A DNA stretch of 10,908 nt from Pseudomonadota bacterium. Lineage in GTDB: Bacteria > Pseudomonadota > Alphaproteobacteria > Acetobacterales > Acetobacteraceae. The notes beneath the pieces were generated by a model. That model was not told where the DNA came from and searched no databases. It was given only the letters and a program-made list of their open reading frames with translations. The DNA lies in contig JAKBCH010000054.1 in assembly GCA_021808055.1 (NCBI GenBank), positions 1 through 10,908 on the forward strand. Reading direction: 5' to 3'. Shown here piece after piece: positions 1-5,161 of this stretch. Position 1 is the first letter of the stretch. Every line of letters begins with the position of its first letter. Both the position numbers and the translations under genes were made by a program.

Positions 1-99
1 ATTTTTAAATGCGAACGATAACAACGTAGCATTCGCTGTCGCTGCCTAATCAGTAGCTAAGCGCGGTTCGGGGGGCACCGGGCAACAGAAGCCCCCCAC
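1..99 (+). ncRNA. ssrA: tmRNA (ssrA), 3' part of coding segment, cut by left window edge
   Basis: tmRNA rescues stalled ribosomes and adds a degradation tag. Positions 11-46 translate as ANDNNVAFAVAA, followed by TAA at 47-49. This is a canonical alphaproteobacterial tag: an ANDN start and a small hydrophobic AA end recognised by ClpXP-type proteases. Seven G/C pairs (70-76 with 91-97) then form a hairpin whose loop contains CAACAGAA, a sequence typical of the tmRNA region after the tag. No T-loop plus CCA end is seen in the few hundred bases downstream. This fits the circularly permuted two-piece tmRNA known in Alphaproteobacteria, where the acceptor part is encoded upstream of the coding part and so lies outside the window. 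The 3' end near 98-99 is estimated from the hairpin. The upstream limit is not visible. Confidence 0.9.
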
Positions 100-121
100 T
101 CATGTTTACCGTAATCTTGAC

Positions 122-586
122 TTGGCGCGGCGCGGCAATGAATTTGGCGAGGGCAATCTGCTCTCCTGGGCGTTGGTGGAAGACGGCATTCCAAGCCTGG
201 CCGCCCGGCATGAAAACGGCACCACCCTGCCTACCCCAACGCAAGAGCGAGACGCCATCTATGCCGAGGAAGCCTCAAAGCACGCTTACCTTACCAGCAA
301 AATGCGCCGCCAGCTTACCGAGGGCGGACGCATCTGGGTTTACAGAAGCCCCATACCGGTAAAATGGTCTGAAAGTGCCGGCTTGCACGCCGCCCTCAAC
401 CGGTTCGGCCCCAACAAATTGCTGGTGGTGCAGCCAAACCCGCAGCGCAACGGCCAGGCCGAGCCGCTCGACCAGGGGCTTTTCCATGGCGATCTGGCCC
501 AAGGGGCACCGCCGGACAAAGCCTGGTTTTTTGACTCCGTGAGCTGGGGCACCCTGTTGCGGGCCACATTGCGCCTGGCGCGCTAA
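122..586 (+). CDS. Uncharacterised protein, probably a C-terminal fragment
   Basis: An open frame of about 154 codons starts 23 nt after the tmRNA and ends at TAA 584-586. No ATG with a good ribosome binding site precedes it. TTG at 122 is the first usable start and GTG at 176 is an alternative; the frame is open back to 50, inside the tmRNA. The segment from about residue 50 onward (RRQLTEGGRIWVYRS, then ...LNRFGPNKLLVVQP..., DQGLFHGDL) resembles, from memory, the C-terminal half of a hypothetical family in Acetobacteraceae. Full-length members of that family start with a CEFG-like motif and are about twice as long. The GNEFG at residues 6-10 could be a worn trace of that motif. No membrane segment or signal peptide is evident. 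Function is unknown. The absence of a clear start and of the N-terminal half suggests a decayed or truncated gene, but a short functional protein cannot be excluded. Confidence 0.5.
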   Translation: MARRGNEFGEGNLLSWALVEDGIPSLAARHENGTTLPTPTQERDAIYAEEASKHAYLTSKMRRQLTEGGRIWVYRSPIPVKWSESAGLHAALNRFGPNKLLVVQPNPQRNGQAEPLDQGLFHGDLAQGAPPDKAWFFDSVSWGTLLRATLRLAR

Positions 587-616
587 ACAAAAAAAAGGCG
601 GTGCCAATGCACCGCC
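586..616 (-). terminator. Strong intrinsic terminator (minus strand)
   Basis: A perfect 8-bp GC-rich stem (597-604 with 609-616, GGCGGTGC/GCACCGCC) encloses the 4-nt loop CAAT. Read on the minus strand it is followed directly by eight T and then GTTT (596-586). This is a textbook rho-independent terminator for leftward transcription. It could end the candidate small RNA just upstream, the ispF transcript, or both. On the plus strand the hairpin is followed only by AAGTTTAGG, so termination of the preceding ORF in that direction would be weak. Confidence 0.88.
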
Positions 617-670
617 AAGTTTAGGGAGGAAACGTCCAAGAAAATAGGAGAGAGAACTCATCCTATGGAA
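587..670 (-). ncRNA. Candidate small RNA with C/U-rich anti-Shine-Dalgarno loops
   Basis: Read leftward on the minus strand, three hairpins follow one another. (1) A 6-bp stem ATAGGA/TCCTAT (positions 661-666 with 644-649) has an 11-nt loop containing TTCTCTC. (2) A 4-bp stem GTTT/AAAC (630-633 with 619-622) has the loop CCTCCCT, complementary to Shine-Dalgarno sequences. (3) The strong terminator lies at 616-586. A plausible promoter lies immediately upstream at 677-706. The length would be about 80 nt. Stem-loops with C/U-rich anti-SD loops plus a terminator are the layout described for the alphaproteobacterial cuckoo RNA/CcsR type of sRNA; whether this one belongs there is inference. Alternatively the segment is simply the 3' UTR of ispF. 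No credible protein reading frame occupies 587-808. Confidence 0.48.
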
Positions 671-676
671 CCAGTA

Positions 677-706
677 TATATCTGAGATGATTTCGCGGCG
701 AAACAA
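677..706 (-). promoter_or_regulatory. Possible sigma-70-type promoter for the candidate sRNA
   Basis: On the minus strand TTGTTT (706-701) and GATATA (682-677) are separated by 18 nt and would place a start near position 670, just before the first sRNA hairpin. The match is moderate (TTG conserved in the -35 box; an A/T-rich -10 inside a TATATA run). It is supported mainly by its position. Confidence 0.33.
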
Positions 707-779
707 GGATTATCGCAGCGCAGCAATGCTGAAAAGCTGGCGGAATGAAGTGTTGTACATCTGGCTAAAACCCTGCGCC

Positions 780-795
780 TTGGGCTTTTGCCCAA
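780..795. other. Small hairpin just beyond the ispF stop
   Basis: TTGGGC (780-785) and GCCCAA (790-795) form a perfect 6-bp stem around TTTT, 13 nt beyond the ispF stop codon on the minus strand. No T-run follows directly on either strand, so it is a weak terminator at best. It may protect the mRNA end or attenuate transcription toward 586. Confidence 0.3.
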
Positions 796-808
796 ACTGC
801 ACGATGCT

Positions 809-1303
809 TCAGGCCGGTTGGCTTTCCGGCACCAACACAATCACCGCCGCCTGCGCCGCTATGCCCTCGCCGCGCCCGGTAAAACCCAGCTGCTCAGTCG
901 TGGTGGCTTTCACGGAAACCAGATCGATGGAAACCCCCATAAGCGCCGCCAGCCGCTCGCGCATGGCCTGGGCGTGCGGGCCGATTTTCGGGCGCTCGCA
1001 AATAATCGTCACATCCGCATTGGCAAGCCTTCCGCCCCGTGCCGTGATGCGCGCCGCCGCGTGGCGCAAAAACCGGGCGCTGTCAGCGTCTTTCCAGGTA
1101 TCCTCGCTGGGCGGAAAATGCCGCCCAATATCGCCCTCGGCCAACGCGCCATAAATTGCATCACATAGCGCGTGGATGCCGACATCGGCATCCGAATGCC
1201 CCGCCAGCCCCTTTTCATGCGGGATTTTTACCCCGCAGATAATCATGTCGCGGTTTTCCGCCATGGCGTGAACGTCAAAACCAGTGCCGATGCGCGGGAT
1301 CAT
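809..1303 (-). CDS. ispF: 2-C-methyl-D-erythritol 2,4-cyclodiphosphate synthase
   Basis: IspF is a cytosolic enzyme of the MEP isoprenoid pathway. It converts 4-diphosphocytidyl-methylerythritol 2-phosphate to the 2,4-cyclodiphosphate with release of CMP, as a homotrimer with a metal ion between subunits. The 164-residue protein matches the usual length of about 160. Visible signatures are GTGFDVHA near the N-terminus (metal ligands D10 and H12), [13 protein letters not shown] (H44, third ligand), GDIGRHFPP, and the C-terminal [17 protein letters not shown]. The frame is open 29 codons further (to TTG 1390). I choose ATG 1303 because the family starts there and a strong GAGGAG lies a few bases upstream. 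In many Alphaproteobacteria ispF is fused to ispD. Here no ispD domain precedes it and a TAG lies just before 1390, so it is a stand-alone gene, divergent from dusB. Confidence 0.95.
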   Translation of the reverse strand: MIPRIGTGFDVHAMAENRDMIICGVKIPHEKGLAGHSDADVGIHALCDAIYGALAEGDIGRHFPPSEDTWKDADSARFLRHAAARITARGGRLANADVTIICERPKIGPHAQAMRERLAALMGVSIDLVSVKATTTEQLGFTGRGEGIAAQAAVIVLVPESQPA

Positions 1304-1368
1304 GCCTCTTCTCCTCAAATTACCGCGCCGGAATGCACGTATGGCGGCATTATCGTCAATAACCCTCA

Positions 1369-1397
1369 TTGCGCGCCGGGGCATTGGCAACTAATTT
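1369..1397 (+). promoter_or_regulatory. Possible promoter of the dusB-ntr operon
   Basis: TTGCGC (1369-1374) and TAATTT (1392-1397) are separated by 17 nt and lie in the roughly 100-nt divergent ispF-dusB region. The match to a sigma-70 consensus is poor (about half the positions in each box). If it is real, the transcript would begin about at the dusB start codon, giving a leaderless mRNA. That would fit the absence of a Shine-Dalgarno sequence before 1407. No NtrC site or -24/-12 element is obvious here. Confidence 0.22.
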
Positions 1398-1406
1398 GCC
1401 CAAATC

Positions 1407-2462
1407 ATGAGCAACAGCATTTTCCCCATGATCCAACCGTTGACGATCGGCCAGGGCCCCCGGCAGGTACGGCTGGAGCACCCGGTTATCCTCGCCCCGC
1501 TTTCGGGCGTGACCGACCTGCCCTTCCGCGCTTTGGTGAAAGCACAAGGCGCGGGGCTGGTTGTGTCAGAAATGATCGCCTCCTGGGCGATGGTGCGGGA
1601 GAACCGCAACACCCTACGCATGGCCGAGGTGGTTTCCGCCGGTGGCCCAAATTCTGTGCAGCTTGCGGGTTGCGACCCGGAAGCGATGGCCGAGGCCGCG
1701 AAAATCGCCGTGGGGCTGGGGGCCGACCTCATTGATATTAATTTCGGCTGCCCGGTTAAAAAAGTAGCCATTGGGCAATTGGCGGGCTCCTCGCTGATGC
1801 GCGACGAGGCATTGGCCGGGCGGATTTTGGAAGCCACCGTGCGCGCGGTGGATGTGCCGGTGACGCTGAAAATGCGCATGGGCTGGGACCATAACAGCCT
1901 GAACGCGCCGAATCTGGCACGCATTGCCGAGCAGGCGGGCATCGCCATGCTCACCGTGCACGGGCGTACCCGCCAGCAATTCTACGAAGGTGTCGCGAAC
2001 TGGGATTTCATCGCCGAGGTGAAGGCCGCCACCGCTTTGCCGGTGATCGCCAATGGCGACATCACCAGCGAGCACAAAGCCGCGGAGGCCCTGCGCCGCT
2101 CAAACGCCGATGGCGTGATGATCGGCCGCGGGGCGTATGGCCGCCCCTGGTTTTTGCAGCAGGTGATCGATTACCTCACCACCGGCAGCCTCACCGCTCC
2201 GCCTTCCCTGGCCGAACAGAAAGAGATTTTGTTGCGCCATTACCGGGCCATCCGCGCGCATTTCGGCGAGCAGGCGGGCACAAGGCTGGGGCGCAAGCAT
2301 GTGGCCTGGTACAGCCAGGGGCTGCACAGCTCTGCTGGCTTCCGCGCCCAGATGAACCGGCTGGATTCCGGCGAGGCCGTGGAGGCGCTGATCCACCAAT
2401 TTTACGACCCGCTGATCGAACAAGGCTTCGTCCGGCAGGATGAGGTGGCACTCGCGGCATGA
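1407..2462 (+). CDS. dusB: tRNA dihydrouridine synthase B (NifR3 family)
   Basis: This flavin enzyme reduces specific uridines in the D-loop of tRNA using NAD(P)H. The 351 residues cover the FMN-binding TIM barrel (about 25-265) and the C-terminal helical domain. Visible motifs: ILAPLSGVTDLPFR (FMN contact, residues 28-41), INFGCPVKK with the catalytic cysteine at 115, TLKMRMGW (K155), TVHGRTRQQ (H185), VIANGDI (216-218) and DGVMIGRGAYGRPW (phosphate-binding, 235-248). It is the first gene of the nifR3-ntrB-ntrC cluster classically found in Alphaproteobacteria; the link to nitrogen control is positional. ATG 1407 has no Shine-Dalgarno sequence. ATG 1428 is the alternative start and also lacks one. 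ntrB follows after 43 nt, so co-transcription is likely. Confidence 0.96.
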   Translation: MSNSIFPMIQPLTIGQGPRQVRLEHPVILAPLSGVTDLPFRALVKAQGAGLVVSEMIASWAMVRENRNTLRMAEVVSAGGPNSVQLAGCDPEAMAEAAKIAVGLGADLIDINFGCPVKKVAIGQLAGSSLMRDEALAGRILEATVRAVDVPVTLKMRMGWDHNSLNAPNLARIAEQAGIAMLTVHGRTRQQFYEGVANWDFIAEVKAATALPVIANGDITSEHKAAEALRRSNADGVMIGRGAYGRPWFLQQVIDYLTTGSLTAPPSLAEQKEILLRHYRAIRAHFGEQAGTRLGRKHVAWYSQGLHSSAGFRAQMNRLDSGEAVEALIHQFYDPLIEQGFVRQDEVALAA

Positions 2463-2505
2463 GGCGCATGAAAGCACAAGGCTGGACCAAGCGGAGCAAA
2501 GCGGC

Positions 2506-3648
2506 ATGAGCGGGTTTAAAAAAGCCTTCAAAATCGTCCGCCGTGCGCCGCATGAAAAGCGGGTCCGGCTGGACCCCGCGCAAATTCTGGAAAACCTGCC
2601 CATCGCCGTGGTGGTGCTGGATGAGCAGGATGTCATCTCTGATGTAAATTATGCGGCGGAGGAGTTTTTTGGTGCCTCCAAAAACATTCTCCAACACTCC
2701 AACCTGGGTGAATTGCTGCCGGTGGACCACCCCGTGTTTCTAATGATGGAACGCGCCCGCAGCGCCGGGGTTAGCATTGCCGAGCACGATTTGGTGCTGG
2801 AAGGCCCGCGCATGGCGCGACGTGGCTGCACCGTTCTGGCCAGCCCCATGGACCAGCCCGGCTATGTGCTGCTCACCTTCCAGGACGAATCCGCCGCCAA
2901 GGCGCTGGACCAACAGATGTCCGCCCGCAACGCCGCGCGCTCCATCACCGGCATGGCGGCGATTCTGGCGCATGAGGTGAAAAATCCGCTTTCTGGCATT
3001 CGCGGTGCGGCCCAGCTTCTGGAACTCAACGCCGCCTCGCAGGACAAGGAACTCGCCGTTCTCATCCGTGACGAAGCTGACCGCATCCGCGCCATGGTGG
3101 AACGCATGGAAACCTTCGGCGAGAAGAATCTTGAACGCCAATCGGTGAATATTCACCGCGTGCTGGAACATGTGCGCAAACTCGCCAACTCGGGGTTCGC
3201 GTCCCGGGTGAAATTTGTCGAAACCTACGACCCTTCTCTGCCGCATGTGCTGGGAGACCGCGACCAGCTGATCCAGGTGCTTTTGAATTTAGTGAAGAAT
3301 GCCGCCGAGGCCATTTTCGGCGGGGACCGGCAGGATGGTGAAATTCACCTCACCACCGGTTTTCAGCATGGCGTGCGGCTTTCCGCCGCCACCGGCCGCT
3401 CGCGCCCCAATCTGCCGCTTTTCGTCTCCGTGCGGGATAACGGGCCAGGCATACCGGAGGATATCAGGCGGCATTTGTTCGAGCCGTTTGTTTCCACCAA
3501 GGCGGCGGGTTCCGGGCTGGGGCTGGCACTGGTGGCCAAAATCGTCGCCGACCATGGCGGGTTGATCGATGTCGATAGCCACCCCGGCCGCACGGAATTT
3601 CGTGTCCACCTGCCGGTTTATGAAGACCCCGAAGAAGGCGTGAATTAA
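2506..3648 (+). CDS. ntrB: Nitrogen regulation sensor histidine kinase NtrB (NRII)
   Basis: This soluble kinase/phosphatase controls NtrC phosphorylation and in the family is itself controlled by PII proteins in response to nitrogen status. The 380 residues show an N-terminal PAS domain (about 25-135, from LENLPIAVVVLDEQD), then the HisKA phosphoacceptor helix AHEVKNPLSGIRGAAQLLE with H156, and a HATPase_c domain. That domain has an N-box NLVKNAAEAI (N265), a G1 box DNGPGIP (D311) and a G2 box GSGLGLALV (335-343). All catalytic motifs are intact and no membrane segment is present, as expected for NtrB. The frame is open back to ATG 2440 inside dusB; ATG 2506 is preferred because GGAG lies 9 nt upstream and family members start near it. 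ntrC begins 3 nt after the stop. Confidence 0.96.
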   Translation: MSGFKKAFKIVRRAPHEKRVRLDPAQILENLPIAVVVLDEQDVISDVNYAAEEFFGASKNILQHSNLGELLPVDHPVFLMMERARSAGVSIAEHDLVLEGPRMARRGCTVLASPMDQPGYVLLTFQDESAAKALDQQMSARNAARSITGMAAILAHEVKNPLSGIRGAAQLLELNAASQDKELAVLIRDEADRIRAMVERMETFGEKNLERQSVNIHRVLEHVRKLANSGFASRVKFVETYDPSLPHVLGDRDQLIQVLLNLVKNAAEAIFGGDRQDGEIHLTTGFQHGVRLSAATGRSRPNLPLFVSVRDNGPGIPEDIRRHLFEPFVSTKAAGSGLGLALVAKIVADHGGLIDVDSHPGRTEFRVHLPVYEDPEEGVN

Positions 3649-3651
3649 GTT

Positions 3652-5109
3652 ATGACGCTTCCTACCGTACTCGTCGCCGATGATGACCGTTCGATCCGCA
3701 CTGTGCTCACCCAGGCGCTGGGCCGGGCAGGGTATCAGGTGCGCGCCACCGCTTCCGCCGCGACACTCTGGCGTTGGGTGGAAGATGGCGAAGGCGATGT
3801 CGCCATCACGGATGTTATTATGCCGGAGGAAAACGGGCTGGATCTCATTCCCCGCATCCGCCGCATCCGTCCGGAATTGCCGGTGATCGTGATGAGCGCC
3901 AAAAGCACGCTCACCACCGCCGTGCAGGCCACCCAGCGCGGGGCGTTTGAGTATCTGCCCAAACCGTTCGATTTGGGCGATTTGCTGGCGGTGGTGGACC
4001 GGGCGCTGAAACAGCCCATGGCCCTGGCGGCGCAGGCCGACGGCCCCAAACCCAGCCCCGACGATCAGATGCCGCTCATCGGCCGCAGCCCGGCCATGCA
4101 GGAAATCTACCGGATCATCGCGCGCCTCACCACCACCGATCTCACCGTGATGATCAACGGTGAATCCGGTGCCGGCAAGGAGCTGGTGGCCAGGGCGTTG
4201 CACGATTACGGCCGCCGCCGACAAGGCCCGTTTGTGGCCATCAACATGGCCGCCATCCCGCGTGAGCTGATTGAGAGCGAGCTGTTTGGCCATGAGCGCG
4301 GGGCCTTCACCGGGGCCACCAACCGGCATATCGGGCGGTTTGAGCAGGCGGCGGGGGGCACGCTGTTTCTGGATGAAATCGGCGACATGCCGCCCGAGGC
4401 CCAAACCCGCCTGTTGCGCGTGTTGCAAGAGGGGGAGTTCATCCCCGTCGGCGGCCGCCAGCCCGTTCGCGCCAATGCCCGCATCGTGGCGGCCACCCAC
4501 CGGGACCTGCGCGCGCTCATCCGCTCCGGCCAGTTCCGCGAAGATCTGTTCTACCGGCTCAACGTGGTGCCGATCCGGCTGCCGCCCTTGCGCGAACGCC
4601 CGGATGACATTCCCGTGCTGGCGCAGCATTTTCTCAACAAAGCCCAGGCCGAGGGGTTGCCCCCGAAATCCATCGATTCCACCGCCATGGCGCTGCTCTC
4701 GGCGTATCGCTGGCCCGGCAATGTGCGCGAGCTGGAAAACCTGATCCGTCGGCTTGCCGCCCTGGTGCCGCAGCCGGTCATCACCGAGGAGATCATCGCC
4801 CAGGAACTGGCCGATTATACCCAGGTTGAAGACCCCATGCTTTCTGCACCAGGCGAAGAGAGCGACAACATGGCCAGCGTGGTCGAGCGCCATATCGCCC
4901 GGCTGCTCGCGTCTTTGCGCGAATCCGGCGAGGACGGGGTGCTTTATGAGCGCGCCTTGGCGGAGCTGGAACGCCCTCTCATCCGTATGACCCTGGCCGA
5001 AACCAGGGGCAACCAGATCCGCGCCGCCGCACTTCTGGGCCTTAACCGCAACACCCTGCGCAAGAAAATCAGGGAGCATGGCATCGGCGTGCAACGCCGT
5101 GTTGGATAA
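3652..5109 (+). CDS. ntrC: Nitrogen regulation response regulator NtrC (NRI), sigma-54 activator
   Basis: This is the partner of NtrB. When phosphorylated it forms an AAA+ oligomer that remodels sigma-54 RNA polymerase at nitrogen-assimilation promoters. The 485 residues contain a receiver domain with phospho-acceptor D54 (TDVIMP) and K104 (PKPF). The central AAA+ domain has a Walker A at 170-176 (GESGAGK), an intact GAFTGA loop at 217-222 and a Walker B at 238-242 (LFLDE). A conserved WPGNVREL follows, then a C-terminal Fis-type helix-turn-helix at about 454-475 ([13 protein letters not shown]). Everything needed for sigma-54 activation is present. It starts 3 nt after ntrB with a weak upstream AAGAAGG, suggesting translational coupling. 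The last seven codons (VQRRVG plus stop) are part of an unusual direct repeat that continues downstream. Confidence 0.97.
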   Translation: MTLPTVLVADDDRSIRTVLTQALGRAGYQVRATASAATLWRWVEDGEGDVAITDVIMPEENGLDLIPRIRRIRPELPVIVMSAKSTLTTAVQATQRGAFEYLPKPFDLGDLLAVVDRALKQPMALAAQADGPKPSPDDQMPLIGRSPAMQEIYRIIARLTTTDLTVMINGESGAGKELVARALHDYGRRRQGPFVAINMAAIPRELIESELFGHERGAFTGATNRHIGRFEQAAGGTLFLDEIGDMPPEAQTRLLRVLQEGEFIPVGGRQPVRANARIVAATHRDLRALIRSGQFREDLFYRLNVVPIRLPPLRERPDDIPVLAQHFLNKAQAEGLPPKSIDSTAMALLSAYRWPGNVRELENLIRRLAALVPQPVITEEIIAQELADYTQVEDPMLSAPGEESDNMASVVERHIARLLASLRESGEDGVLYERALAELERPLIRMTLAETRGNQIRAAALLGLNRNTLRKKIREHGIGVQRRVG

Positions 5110-5161
5110 TATCGCGTGCAACGCCGTGTTGGATAAGCCCATGCAGCGCTGGGTGGGATGA
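5087..5161 (+). repeat. Direct repeat array at the ntrC-ntrY junction
   Basis: A 23-bp unit ending TTGGATAA occurs perfectly twice (5087-5109 and 5114-5136, period 27). The first copy is the end of ntrC including its stop. A third, degenerate copy (5141-5161, 15 of 21 positions identical to the GTG-to-stop part) follows after 4 nt. Read as codons the copies give VQRRVG-stop, VQRRVG-stop and MQRWVG-stop. Each perfect unit also contains a small inverted repeat around GCGTGCAACGC. Replication slippage duplicating the ntrC end is the simplest origin. Confidence 0.85.
5141..5161 (+). other. Mini-ORF MQRWVG overlapping the ntrY start
   Basis: ATG at 5141 opens six codons that stop at TGA 5159-5161, so the stop overlaps the ntrY start codon as ATGA. 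This geometry suits termination-reinitiation and could deliver ribosomes to ntrY, which has only a GGGTGGG placed too close to its ATG. The mini-ORF is itself the degenerate third copy of the ntrC tail repeat. No translation evidence can be drawn from the sequence alone. Confidence 0.35.

Noticed and set aside
66..80. GGTTCG as a tRNA/tmRNA T-loop
   Set aside because: It lacks the following A and paired CC arm of a T-stem, and it is better placed in the post-tag hairpin region of tmRNA.
626..684. Plus-strand AGGAGG/AGGAGAG sequences followed by ATG 665 as a tiny gene
   Set aside because: The frame is only six codons (stop at 683). The purine-rich stretches are the complements of the C/U-rich sRNA loops.
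275..706. Minus-strand ORF of 143 codons over the orphan gene and the sRNA candidate
   Set aside because: It reads through the intrinsic terminator stem and T-run, has no supporting ribosome site or family resemblance, and is a shadow frame.
687..1154. Plus-strand ORF covering the gap and the antisense of ispF
   Set aside because: Most of it is the complement of conserved ispF codons. The unique first 40 residues show no motif and the upstream region is better explained by minus-strand RNA elements.
1304..1390. N-terminal extension of IspF by 29 residues from a TTG
   Set aside because: IspF proteins begin at the [12 protein letters not shown] region, ATG 1303 has a strong GAGGAG upstream, and the extension is not similar to an IspD domain.
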